A DNA stretch of 64,000 nucleotides from Lonicera japonica (GCA_021464415.1 CM038470.1:32974122-33038121), one strand, 5' to 3'. Numbered from the stretch's first letter, positions 46,978-58,146 are shown. Translations and numbers: made by a program. Notes: generated from the sequence alone by a model not told the origin.

Positions 46978-47441
46978 GTTCTATGAATATTATGGTGCCC
47001 AGTAGGAGTGTGGGCAGGGTGTGGATTCTGGCATTACTGCTTAGGAAGTAGTTGCTAGAATATGTTGACTTTTTATGGTTTATATTTTCTAAGAATTTCA
47101 ATTTATGGCCCTCCTGGATATACATGGGGAGGTGTTTTGGTTATTTGCTATTCAGAAGTAGAGGGTACGTACTTGTAAAGAATAAATTGAAGCAAAATAG
47201 CATAATGGAATGTTCTTTGGTTTTGGGAGAAATCCATACTGCTAGAGTAAAACCTTTCTTTGCATTTTCTTTACATTGCTTGTTTTGAGTTTCAAGAGCA
47301 TCTTTAATAATAGTGCAACGTAACTAAATTGTACGAGTAGCATTTTGCAAATTATTCCTCGAAAGGAAGGGTTGATGTTTCCCTGAAGATTGCGATGGCA
47401 AATTTGAAGTCCGACTGATCCAAGATTTGTATTTACGTTGA
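46889..47441. other. GRP 3' flank
   Basis: Contains the presumed 3' UTR and a T-run of about 30 bases at 46945-46974. No further gene was seen. Confidence 0.5.
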
Positions 47442-47449
47442 GTTAGTGT

Positions 47450-47988
47450 CAGTGACGTAGCCAGAAATTTTTAGCCGAGGGTGCGCAAATATTTTTTTTA
47501 TACATATACGAACAAACACAAATTCTAAATTTCTTGTCAACATAAGAATAAGAATAATCCTAAATTGAAACCTTTTCCGTTTCGTGTGCCTGGCCCACGG
47601 TGCTTTGGACAACCGGACGGTGTCACCAGTCAAGAAAATCCGGAGAGGAGATTGGTGGCTCAGTGCAGTGGAGACGTAGAGTGAAACGGAAAAAGTTTGA
47701 TACTTTGAGCACTTGCAAAAATAAGAGAACATGGGAGAAGAGAATGGAAAAAGAAAGGGGAGAGACTCGGATCTCCCTCTTCACTTAAGTGTATTTCAAT
47801 TCTCCAAATAGCCCTCCACTTTTATTTCTTCCACTTATATACTCTCAACTATAAATTTATACATATAAATTCTTATATTATTTTAAAAAAAAAACTATAT
47901 TTTTTTTATTTTATTTTTTTTAAAAAAATTTATCGAAATCTTCGGGAGTGCACCCGCACCCCCTCGCCACAATGTGGCAACGCCACTG
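47450..47988. mobile_element. hAT-type non-autonomous element
   Basis: The ends CAGTGACGTAGCCAGAAAT and, on the other strand, CAGTGGCGTTGCCAC are inverted repeats. The 8-bp target duplication GTTAGTGT is exact at 47442-47449 and 47989-47996. Length is 539 bp, with no transposase. The 99-codon ORF across it is incidental. Confidence 0.92.
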
Positions 47989-47996
47989 GTTAGTGT

Positions 47997-49277
47997 TCAA
48001 TTTTTTTAACACGAAATTAGTCTGGCGTTAATTTGCTTCTTCTTGTGTCTAAATTAAAGAAAATCCTCATTTTTATTTCTGTTATAACGTATTTATTAGA
48101 GACCGACAACGAAACAAAATGGATGTGATTTTAGCTGATTGCAGAAGAGCGTTTTCGTCCCGTTTCAACTCGTCTTACATTTTCATCCTTCCAATGAAAC
48201 AGTGTTGCGATTGAAAAGAGAGAATTAAAACTAATAATCCACATATTTGTACATAACATTGATCAATTAGCTAGCAGGCTACCAAGAGGATTCACAGATG
48301 TCCCAAAAGAAAGAAGGAAAACCCAATTGGCTTCTTATATCCTTTGCCAATTGTCTTGTAGTACAGTGCTAGTGCTAGCGCTAGCTGACATCGGTTCAAT
48401 TCACATCTTTGACAAAAATAAGCTTTTGCTATCCTTCTGCGAGCCAAAATCTATCTTGTAAAAAACATAAAAAGCAGACAAACATCTCAATGAACCTCCA
48501 CACTGAAAGAAATGTAGCAGACAAACTAAAGTAGACAAAACTATCCCGAGCTTGATCTGGGTAGAAAAGGCAAAAAGAAAAAAATAGAAATCAAGCAGAC
48601 AGAATAGAACTAGAACTTCATATAAAAAGATTTCTGTCGATCCTATTGCGGTTCTCAACCATAAGTGATTGTAAGCTGGAAGTATGCGAGATGTAAATCA
48701 CAATTAATGCATACGAACCCGCTACACTATCCAGGGGCGGAACCAGAAATCTAAGATAACCCGGGCTAATAATTTTATGATTATAAAATTAATATTTAAT
48801 AAACAAAAAATAAATCAATAATTCAAAATTAGAAAACTAGAAAACTAGACAAAAGATAATGAATATCAAAATATTTGGTGAAGTACAATTTATGTATACT
48901 ATATTGGTAGATGATCCAAAAAACCTGTACTTTATGTTAAGGGTTAACTACAAAGAGGTACAATGTACTTACACTGATTTTGCAATCTTGACAATAAACT
49001 TTTTTTTTTAATAAAATTAACAGCATACTTTCTGTTTAGTTTCATTTAGTACATCCGTTAGTTAAACAAATTAACACGGTTAACCAAATGATGACGTGGC
49101 ACACGTAGGCCGTGAGTCAACACTCCAACTCAGCAAAAGATGTACACGCGTGCAATATTCAACTTCGCCTTTCTTCCTCTTTCTTCTTCAAACTCAAACA
49201 CACCCTCCATTTTTTCATCTTCATCTTGAGCTTCACAATTTGAAAAGGAAAAAAAAAAAAAAAACCTCGGCAGAATA
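47997..49277. other. Intergenic, with repeat remnants
   Basis: CAGGGGCGGAACCAGAAAT at 48732-48750 is a single hAT-like end without a partner. Around 49030-49120, TTAACACGGTTAACC and GATGACGTGGCACACGTAG wording is typical of a dispersed plant repeat. No gene was found. Confidence 0.45.
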
Positions 49278-49377
49278 NNNNNNNNNNNNNNNNNNNNNNN
49301 NNNNNNNNNNNNNNNNNNNNNNNNNNNNNNNNNNNNNNNNNNNNNNNNNNNNNNNNNNNNNNNNNNNNNNNNNNNNN
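49278..49377. other. Assembly gap (100 N)
   Basis: Exactly 100 N bases, the conventional placeholder for a gap of unknown size. Reading frames across it are meaningless. Confidence 0.99.
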
Positions 49378-51242
49378 TAACAGTTTGCTGGGATTTTTAA
49401 GAATTTGTCCATATTTAGTAAAAAAGTGTATTGGTTGGTTTATAAGAATTACTAACCTAACCAACCGATAACTTCGGTTTAACTGGAGGTCAGTTTACGG
49501 AACATATCGGTTTGATTTCAGTTTTGAAAATATATATACCGATTTGGTTATTCGGTAATCGAACTACAACCGCCCTAACTGTGGATGCTCTAAACATTTT
49601 TTTATTTGTTTTTTTTAATTATGAAAATGGTAATAGTAAAATTAGAAAATAAAAGTACGACATTAATAGTGTTAACTCCTCTCTATTATCCCTTCCCTCA
49701 ATTTTTCCCAATGCCCTTTATTTCAAGGGTTAAACTCGTGAATTTTTTTTCATGAAATTTGGTGGAGAAGATATCATTAATGAGTAGGTCATCTCATAAA
49801 ATTTCATCAAAACATTTAGTTTAGAAGTGGATGAAATGATCATCTAAAATTTCAGTGGACTATCATAAATATATATATTAAAATTTTACTACACCAACTT
49901 GCGATTTGAATTTCTTATTATAATTTTGTGGAGATGACATACTAATTATAGAGATTATATCTACTATGTTTTGTGAAAAAAATTCATCTATTTAACCCTC
50001 AAAATAAAGTGCATTGAGGGAAATTGAGGGAAAGGGATAACGGAGAAGAGCCAATTCCGACTTTAACAAGTTAGATTACGAAAATTTTGAGGATGCTTAA
50101 ATTTAGGCCTAAAACATGCAGTAGAATATGAGTTGACTTTGAGAATATGAGGTAATTTTACTTTTGACTAAGTTTGGACTTGAGTAGGCTTGGTTAAGTT
50201 TGGGCCGAACTTAAATAACAACAAGCCCAACTCATATATGGCGATTTAAATGCCTAGAAATAAATATTTGATTTATTATTTTATATATTCATATACTAAT
50301 GGATAAATTAGTGTTTGATTTAGTAATGAAACCAAACCCTTAGTACTACCTACTTTGATTAATGCACAAACACGAGTAGCAAAGCCCATTCCCGCATCCC
50401 CCATCCCACTGGTTTTTGAAACATGGGCCCAGCTTAGTGTTGTCCATATAACCGCATGTTATTTAGAATTAAGGTATATTTGTGCCATTTAATACAAAAA
50501 AATAAATAAAAAAATTATTGGTGATGATTTAGACATAAATATTGTCATTATGCAGTCTTACAAGAAAAATAAATAAAATATGAAAACATAGTATATAATT
50601 ATATGGATTTTAACAATGTATTTTTTATAATTGTGATTTTGACCCTTTTCTTTTTAGTATGTTCTAAATCCATAATAGTGTCATCAAATTTATGATGTGG
50701 TCGACAAACTTACATAAAAGAACTTAATTTTAACAAAGAAAACAAATAACATTGTAATTTTCAATGAAAACAAAAGATTAAAAGTAGGTGAATTTAAAAT
50801 ATTACAAAAAAAGAAAAAGAAAAAAAGAGGTTAAATCATAATATATCATATTGTGTCATGACAATTGATTCCAAGAGAACAGTTGTCCACCAAAGTGAAT
50901 TAATGCTGTATTTTTTTTTAATGTGGTCTCCATGGTTGGAAGGCTTCTATAATTTTAATTGCCTTCAATGAAATAAGAAAATGAAAAGATAAAAGTAAGG
51001 GTGTGTTTGTTTGCACATTTTTAAATATTTAAGAGATAATTATTCAAATTTCAGAAGTGTTTTAAAGTGTTTGTTTTGTTAAAAAAAAAAATATGAGGCA
51101 GCTCTTATTTGCCTTTTAATGGTTTGAGATTTAAGAGCATTTGAATATGAAATTTGCATGTTATTTGTTCATTCAATCAAAAAAGAAGTTAGTAAAGGCA
51201 CATATGTTAAGGTAAAATTCATTTTTATTACTACTCTTAAGG
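49378..51242. other. Intergenic AT-rich DNA
   Basis: GGTTGGTTTATAAG...CCGATAACTTCGGTTTAAC wording at 49430-49560 (repeated CGGTTTG/CGGTT) is a common transposon-end type. No gene or intact element was recognised. Confidence 0.45.
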
Positions 51243-52145
51243 GCACATCTAACTTAAGCGGAATCTGTTGAGACAAGAACGAAATTACCAAGCAACGATT
51301 GGAAAACACCGGATTGAGTTGCAGATTAGGTCGCTCTCTTTAAGATGTTTCGCGGCTCTGCTTGGTGTTTGTATTAGCAGTTCGGAATGGCCACGCTGTC
51401 CTCAGGATACAACAGCCCAGATTTGTGTCTGTCTTGATTTCTTTAGCACGGAGGGAAATCGAAATACTGACTCCTTTTGTAATTTGGCCGGAATTGGTAA
51501 ACTATTTTTGCCGGAGGCAAAAAAAATTTTTAAGGAATTTTTAAGCTGGGTGAAATGTCAATGTATCAATGGAGGATTTTTGTTGTTGTTGATAATTGAC
51601 GAAAAATATTTTTTTAAAGAAGAAAAATATTTCCGTTGCATTGAGGGAGAGAAAAAAAGGATTGAGGGAGAGACTCCTTTATCCACAACTACGGAAGGGA
51701 AAGATTGAGTTAACAATATAATTTTGAAATTCAAAAATAAAAGAAAATAAATTTATTTTTAATAAATAAAAAATTTCAAAAGTATTTTGTCCAAAAAATT
51801 AATAATTGACCCAAAGTAGGCCCGAGCCAAGTAGGGTTGGTCAGCACGCACATGGTGAACTACGCTCATCTAAATCCTCACCCAATAGCACAAAATTTTG
51901 ATACCCAAAGGACTCAAGCCTTTAGGTAAATTCTCCCTTATAAAAATCCATGAAGGTTTTTATTCCTCTCCTATGTGGGACTTAGGAAAACTCATAATGC
52001 ACACTTGTGCTTACTTAGGTATTGTTTCATTTTCCACTTCTCCCATTTTTTCAAATACACAAAAACTTCAACAGAAATATATATCACCACTTTGATATTT
52101 TATGGAGCAATTTATATATGGTCACATCTAACTTAAGTGGAAACA
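51243..52145. other. Segment bounded by a 20-bp direct repeat, with one unplaced 146-codon ORF
   Basis: GCACATCTAACTTAAGCGGAA (C-to-T and G-to-T variants aside) occurs at about 51243 and again near 52121 as TCACATCTAACTTAAGTGGAA, in the same orientation. Between them, 51268-51490 has near-coding GC content and an open frame (51268-51708: LRCFAALLGVCISSSEWPRC, TAQICVCLDFFSTEGNRNTD), but I do not recognise a family. The C-terminal half is low-complexity Lys/Glu/Phe. It is more likely a transposon-derived stretch than a gene. Confidence 0.35.
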
Positions 52146-52412
52146 TACTTCAGCACCATGATATTTACAGAGCACTTCATAGCTACAACGCGAGAGTGCA
52201 ATAGGATCTTGAGAGTCTATAAGAGCTTTGTAGCAGGCAAAACACATGTGATTGAAAATGAGTGTTTATCTCCATTAATATGCTGCTAATTGTACTCAAA
52301 GCAATAAGTGACATTGTGCAAAACTATTGCTTCCATGAAAATGTCATTAGTTAAATTCTTAAAGTAAGATACTCTCCGTCTTCAATTATGGATAGAATTT
52401 TGATTGGGTATT

Positions 52413-52782
52413 AAAATTAAAATATATTTAATTTTCACGGTGAAAAATTAAAAGTAAAAAGTTATAAATTACATACTGAAAAAATAAGTTGGATATTACC
52501 CACCTTGGAAAAGTTAAATTACACTTAATTTAGAACTTCAATTTTTTCACATTTCAAAGGTACTACTTTTAACTTTTAAGGGCACATGGGGGGAGGATGT
52601 AGTTATAATTTTTTCAGGGAGGATGCACTTGCATTTTGGAAAAAAGATGTGCCCTTAAAAGCTAAAAGTAGTAGTAAAAATGTGATTTTATTGAAAAATG
52701 ATGTGCACAAATTAACAAATAGATCTGCCTCTACCAATTACCAAAAATAAATACACCGTGAAAATTAAATATATATTATAAT
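52413..52782. mobile_element. Foldback-type element, nested inverted repeats
   Basis: Inner arms 52549-52587 and 52647-52684 (ACTTTTAAGGGCACAT against ATGTGCCCTTAAAAG) and outer arms near 52413-52442 and 52754-52782 (ATTTAATTTTCACGG against CCGTGAAAATTAAAT) are complementary in order. The whole could fold into one long hairpin. Superfamily and ends are not determined. Confidence 0.6.
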
Positions 52783-53938
52783 AATCTATTAATAATAAAT
52801 ACATGACTGAACTTGGACATTACCCACCTTGAAAATAGATTCCTCTCTTGTTTGCACTTTTTGGCCAATGAAATGCAATCGCATTTTGACAAAAAGAAGT
52901 AATGGTAAAAATAAACCTATTGAAAATTGTATATTAGAAAAAAAATCGTCTTTTATTTAATTAATTCTTAAATTGGGCGTAACAGTAAATTTGGATGGAG
53001 TGACCATTTTTTAATTATTTTAAAAATTTAAGGGGTTAAATAAAATGAATTAAAGCTGAGTGTCTATTTTGCAACTATTGCAATAGTTTAATGGCCATAT
53101 GATATTTTACGCTTATAAAATTAGTAGTTGTTCACTTATATGATCTTATTTGTTAATGCTTTTTACATGCTAGAAGTAACATTTGTTTATTATGCAAGAC
53201 TAAAAGTTATGTACCTCTAGGAACTTCGAGTTTAAATATGTGGAGACATCTTGCTCGATAGGAATCGAAATATTCCATGATATATATATATATATATATA
53301 TAGATCACATCTATTGCATGTTAGCAGTTTTGTCTTAGAAAGCATAAACTGAAGAGTTCTAAAGATGTGTATTGGAGGATGAAATAATGCTGAACCATTA
53401 AAACATGCCAATCCGATCAAAAACAAGCCCAAAACACGGGGGTCGGGGATTTATCACATTGATGCTTCCTTGAGAAGAGAAATCCAAAAACAAGCAATCA
53501 TCCCATCTACGAGCTGATGCCTAAAACAAGCTTTTGGATTTCAAGATGATCAATCCATGACATGCATGCCTCCAAATGGCCTTCAAACGTCTTTTTATGG
53601 CCAAAAATATCAACATTAAAGATATGGTACCCCTAACTTTTATATATAAGAGAAAATCAAATAAATTTATGGACTTTCCTTTTTAAGGTCTTAAGCTTGC
53701 CGACTGGGCCGGGAAGACCCCGGCCACCATACCCCCATTGCATTAACGTTGTCTCTAGGACCGACAACTACTATTTCAATTCCTATTTTTGCTTAAATAA
53801 TTTTACTAAACTTATGCTGTTATCTCCTGCTGTTCTGTAAAATTAAATTTTGTGTTTAATTACATTTTGTGTAAAAATGAAATGATCTGATAATTAAGTA
53901 AAAGTAGTTTTACGTAAAACATACGAATTTTTTTTTTC
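52783..53938. other. Intergenic, no gene
   Basis: A (TA)n run lies at 53279-53302. A moderately GC-rich stretch at 53440-53720 has no coding motif. Nothing else could be supported. Confidence 0.45.
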
Positions 53939-54266
53939 AAAATAATGTTTTCAAAAATCTTATGTCCCAAAATAATATCCTCTCCATCTTTGTTCCTAAT
54001 ATAATGTGTTTTTAAAAGTGGTATCAGTAATGCTAATTTTATAATTGAAAACGGTATTAGCAATACCAGTTTTAAGTAATGAAAACGTCATCAGCGATAC
54101 CAATTTTAAAAATAGATGTTTTAATTACTGAAATTAGTATTACTGATGCCGTTTTCAATTATAAAATTGGCATTACTGATACAACTTTTAAAAACACACA
54201 TTATATTGGGAACAAAGATGAGGGTATTAATTTGGGACATAAGATTTTTGAAAATATTATTTTAGG
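53939..54266. mobile_element. Long foldback inverted repeat (about 148-bp arms, 31-bp loop)
   Basis: Left arm 53939-54086 and right arm 54118-54266 are reverse complements over nearly all their length: AAAAATCTTATGTCCCAA, CATCTTTGTTC, AATATAATGTGT, GTATCAGTAATGC, AATTTTATAATTGAAAACGG. The loop is 54087-54117. Target duplication and superfamily are not clear. Confidence 0.8.
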
Positions 54267-54473
54267 AAAAAAGTTTAAAATATACTCCTATTTTATTAAA
54301 CTTTCATATCAACTTTATTGTTCAATTTTTATTTTTTATTTTTTGAACATGACAAAAATAAAATATCTTATTGTAGGTTAAAAAAAAGAACCATGTTGTA
54401 CAAGAGATGAATATATGGGTTGAAAAGGGAAGAGGTCGCCACCAATAATAATATTTTAGTGCCCATAGATTTT

Positions 54474-54478
54474 CACAT
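54474..54478. repeat. Target-site duplication, left
   Basis: CACAT, repeated at 57079-57083. Confidence 0.85.
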
Positions 54479-55135
54479 TGTTGTGATTATTAATAATAAA
54501 TCACGCCACGGATCGTAATTCAAATAGTGTATATTAATAACTAGAGATAATAAGGATGAGAAACAAGCAAGAAGATAGATAATGGAACACACAATATTCG
54601 ACAAACGAAGATTTCACTAATTCTTTGAAAACGATTACAAAATCTATCACAAGAATTATTGCACTCAAAGCACTCATAGAAGAAGAAAATCAACAGCCCT
54701 TTAACCTCTCTCACAACAAGATGAACTCTCTCACAAATCCCACAGAAAGAAGAATAATTCTCTCATACCTTAATCTATTGAATGATTATATCTATATATA
54801 ACAATATAATAGAGTCCATCTAATATAAAATAAGGAAATACAATCCTATGTAAATAAGGAAACTATTAGCAAGGTAATAGAGACCAAAATAAATAAGGAA
54901 ACCAAGTTTGATAAGGAAACATATTTCTCGCCCAACTGCAAAACGACTTTTGCACTTTTTCCGCGTAACTGCAAAAGTGTTTTTGCACCATTCTAGAATG
55001 CAAATTTCTAGGTGCAAAAGTGCTTTTGCACTTTTTCAGAACCGCAAACCCTCTTTTGCACCCTTCGAGCGAACAATATGATTTCCCATAAAACTCATCT
55101 TCGCTTGGGTTTGGAACCGAGCAAAAAATACAATA
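54479..55135 (-). repeat. 3' LTR of the gag-only element
   Basis: On the minus strand it starts at TATTGTATTTTTTGC (the expected TG start is mutated to TA) and ends AATCACAACA. TATATATA lies at 54793-54800 and the dyad array at 54934-55062. Confidence 0.9.
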
Positions 55136-55366
55136 ATCACCACCTTTTGCGAAGGCAACAAAACCAACCGCTATCTTCTTCGCCTTGATGACACATGAAA
55201 TCTTCTTTTGTCTCACCCTTTACAAGGGCTACTCAATCATCTATGTCAATGATCGAGCCACATCCGATTATCTATTTTGATAATCAGACCATGTCCGTAT
55301 TGGACACCATCACTGGCACGTAACTCTGAGTTGTCAATGGTTTAGAGCCACCACCTAAGCCATAAC

Positions 55367-56407
55367 TCATCCTTGCTGCGTTTGCACCACCGGAACATAT
55401 GCTCCTTGTTTCCCTAGCACCATTATGTACAACTCTCTCATGTAATCTATACAAGCCCCGCAATGACTTGCCTTCAAGACTACATCGTCGCCATGATACA
55501 CACTCATTACTCCACCTCGAGTAGAGTACCACATCCCAAGTGATTCTAATCTAGAAAGACTGATTAGATTCCACTTTATCTCCGGCACATGTCTGACATT
55601 TATGATTGTTTGAACTGAGCCATCAAACAAATCCAGGCGGACTTCACCAACTCCACGAACTAGTAATCTGGAGCCATCCCCCATGTAGACAAACCCGCTA
55701 CAATCTTCATATGTGCTATACAATGAACAATTGTTGCAAACATGCACAGCGGCACCGCAATCCAAGAACCATTCTCCCTGACCAGTTAAGGTTGCAGGCA
55801 TCAGTAGGACATCTATAAGATCGGCTTCTTTGTCATAAGAAGTCATCGCAACGGTTGCGGCTCCATCAGGGTTAGTAGCCGGTTTTTCCCTGATGTCATC
55901 CTTCTTCCTTGGGTAATCTCTAGCACAATGGCCCGATTGACCACATTTAAAGCAATCTCCTTTAAAGATAGTCTTCCGTCCTTTGCTAGAACCTTTCTTT
56001 TCATTCGCTACAAACGCGCTTTCTTGAACGGTACTGACTCGATCCCTCTTTCTCATCATCTCTTCCGCAGATAGAGCTTGACACACCTCCGAAGTGGTGA
56101 AAGATGATCTACTCATAAAGTTCTGAATTAGCGTCTTGTACGAATCTGGCAGAGTCCAAATTAGTTGCAAGGCTTTATCCTGATCTTTCAATTCTTCACA
56201 TACAGCTTCGAGTCTTGAGCATTCCATATCATCCGAATCCTTCTTCTTTTGTTCCACCGTTGGTGGACCTTCTAGGGCATCATCCAAGTCCAGCACTACG
56301 AGATAGTCTTTCATACTCATCTGCCATAAGCTGGAATCCATGATTCCATCGAACTTCTCCATCCTATAAGATTTCTCCATTATAACACACACCTCCTTGA
56401 ATACCAC
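55367..56407 (-). CDS. Gag-protease polyprotein of the gag-only copia element
   Basis: A single uninterrupted ORF of 346 codons. The N-terminal gag part has MEKFDGIMDSSLWQMSMKDY and LQLIWTLPDSYKTLIQNFM. Between MECSRLEAVCEELKDQDKAL and the start, the gag centre looks shortened compared with ordinary copia gag. A zinc knuckle at residues 152-165 reads CFKCGQSGHCARDY, with the last ligand Cys replaced by Tyr. The protease motif at residues 213-219 reads EWFLDCG, where DSG is usual. A GAG-pre-integrase-like end follows (VRHVPEIKWNLISLSRLESL). No integrase, RT or RNase H is present. The frame is open but key residues are altered, so whether the product works is doubtful. The ATG lies directly after the PBS. 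Confidence 0.85.
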   Translation of the reverse strand: MVFKEVCVIMEKSYRMEKFDGIMDSSLWQMSMKDYLVVLDLDDALEGPPTVEQKKKDSDDMECSRLEAVCEELKDQDKALQLIWTLPDSYKTLIQNFMSRSSFTTSEVCQALSAEEMMRKRDRVSTVQESAFVANEKKGSSKGRKTIFKGDCFKCGQSGHCARDYPRKKDDIREKPATNPDGAATVAMTSYDKEADLIDVLLMPATLTGQGEWFLDCGAAVHVCNNCSLYSTYEDCSGFVYMGDGSRLLVRGVGEVRLDLFDGSVQTIINVRHVPEIKWNLISLSRLESLGMWYSTRGGVMSVYHGDDVVLKASHCGACIDYMRELYIMVLGKQGAYVPVVQTQQG

Positions 56408-56419
56408 GCTCTGATACCA
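56408..56419 (-). other. Primer-binding site of the gag-only element
   Basis: Minus strand TGGTATCAGAGC, complementary to initiator tRNA-Met, two bases from the LTR. Confidence 0.9.
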
Positions 56420-56421
56420 CT

Positions 56422-57078
56422 TGTTGTGATTATTAATAATAAATCACGCCACGGATCGTAATTCAAATAGTGGATATTAATAACTAGAGATAATAAGGAT
56501 GAGAAACAAGCAAGAAGATAGATAATGGAACACGCAATATTCGACAAACGAAGATTTCACTAATTCTTTGAAAACGATTACAAAATCTATCACAAGAATT
56601 ATTGCACTCAAAGCACTCACAGAAGAAGAAAATCAACAGCCATTTAACCTCTCTCATAACAAGATGAACTCTCCCACAAATCCCACAGAAAGAAGAATAA
56701 TTCTCTCATACCTTAATCTATTTAATGATTCTATCTATATATAACAATATAATAGAGTCCATCCAATATAAAATAAGGAAATACAATCCTATGTAAATAA
56801 GGAAACTATTAACAAGGTAATAGAGACCAAAATAAACAAGGAAACCAAGTTTGATAAGGAAACATATTTCTCGCCCAACTGCAAAATGACTTTTTCACTT
56901 TTTCCGCGTAACTGCAAAAGTGCTTTTGCACCATTCCAGAATGCAAATTTCTGGGTGCAAAAGTGCTTTTGCACTTTTTCATAACCGCAAACCCTCTTTT
57001 GCACCCTTCGAGCGAACAATATGATTTCCCATAAAACTCATCTTCTCTTGGGTTTGGAACCGAGCAAAAAATACAACA
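56422..57078 (-). repeat. 5' LTR of the gag-only element
   Basis: Minus strand TGTTGTATTTTTTGCTCGG start and AATCACAACA end. The U3 dyad array is at about 56878-57003 and TATATATA at 56736-56743. Confidence 0.92.
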
Positions 57079-57083
57079 CACAT

Positions 57084-57777
57084 TGCCTAAGACTCAAACC
57101 CAAATATAAAACAAAACATTATATGATAACCACGTATTAATCAATTTGAATCTTGTTTCAAAGAAAAGGAGGAAAAGATTATTTAAATTTAAAAAGATTC
57201 TTTTTTACCCAATAGAATTAGTGACTCCATTTTAGTTATCAAAGAATGTTGTTAACTTTGATTATAAAAAGAGTATATTTAGTTATTAGTTAAAAAGTTG
57301 ATTAGAATGATTGGCAATCATCTAAAATCATTTAGCCAAATTTTAGAGAGAGAATACTTGTAACATCTACTTTTATATCTTATTCTTCGTTCTCAATAAA
57401 ATCATCACCAGCCACGCACTACCAAGGTAAAAGTAAATCAGATTGATTTAGGAGAACCACATTTATAAAAATTATTGTGTTCTTCATGAAGTTACATTTG
57501 ATTTATTAATTTATTTATAAGCAACTTTTATTAACTTTTTGTATATTTAGTGAGTACTAGGAATGGGGTAAAAGGGCTTGTGTGACAGTATTTTTCTCAA
57601 AAAATTCAGCGAATATTTTTTTTTGAAAATAAGGGTTTAGTTTTTATTATTTTTCTAAAATAAGGGCCTATTTATTAATTGTGTTTTAAAATGAGGGTTT
57701 TGAACAAAATTGTATTTTGTGCAGACTTCACTTTGCACAAAATTGTGTTTTGTGCAAACTTAATTTTGAACTTCGAA
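57084..57777. other. Intergenic AT-rich DNA
   Basis: No gene. AATTGTGTTTTGTGCA-type words repeat at 57710-57770. The stretch may be an older repeat into which the Mutator-like element inserted. Confidence 0.45.
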
Positions 57778-58023
57778 AAAGTTTAAAGGGTTTATTGACT
57801 TAACCCCCCTGCGCTAATAGCCTTATTTGAGAAAACCCCCCAAATAAATTTTTATTGGACATAACCCCCTAAAACCTGACGCCGTTAACTTTCCATCCAT
57901 TTTCAATTTTTTTGGACCAAAATACCCCTCCCTATCTTCTTCTTCTTCATTCCCCATTTTAATTTAAACCCTAACCCTAACTTAACCAAGCCAAGCGTAC
58001 ACCATCAAAGAGTACACCAAGCC

Positions 58024-58146
58024 AAGCGGCGTACCATCGACTCTTTTCGCCGCGATAAATCCCTCTCTGATCCCTCCTCTATATCCGCCGCTTTCTGCGA
58101 CGGCATCACTCAGCTCCAGATCGCTTTCTCCGATGGCATCACATAG
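58024..58146 (+). pseudogene. Possible captured gene fragment inside the Mutator-like element
   Basis: One frame reads TIDSFRRDKSLSDPSSISAA then FCDGITQLQIAFSDGIT before a TAG at 58144-58146. Its composition is protein-like and unlike the flanks. The source gene is not recognised. Further coding-like text (DEEEKYLDKVVIDESVAASS) lies at about 58350-58420 in the + strand ORF 58242-58493. Confidence 0.4.

Larger units (their letters stand above)
54479..57078 (-). mobile_element. Copia-type LTR element encoding only gag/protease (TR-GAG-like)
   Basis: Two 657-bp LTRs (54479-55135 and 56422-57078) enclose 1286 bp. The CACAT duplication flanks the whole. On the minus strand, the PBS TGGTATCAGAGC lies at 56408-56419 next to the 5' LTR, and a purine-rich AAAAGGTGGTGATTA lies just before the 3' LTR. 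A single ORF covers most of the interior. Integrase, reverse transcriptase and RNase H are absent, so it must have moved using enzymes from another element. By hand I count about 19 differences between the LTRs (about 97 percent identity), suggesting a fairly recent insertion. Confidence 0.93.

Noticed and set aside
49096..49464. ORFs running through the N gap
   Set aside because: The reading frame across 100 N is undefined.
51243..51300. 5S-rRNA-like (Cassandra TRIM) sequence suggested by AACTTAAGCGG
   Set aside because: The rest of the 5S gene is not there; the match is limited to a few bases.
51268..51708. 146-codon ORF as a real gene
   Set aside because: No recognised domain, a low-complexity second half, no splice or promoter context, and a position between direct repeats.
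54820..55216. 65- and 116-codon minus-strand ORFs with repeated Cys/Lys words
   Set aside because: They lie in the LTR and its edge. The same ORF type recurs in the other LTR and reflects the TGCAAAA dyads.
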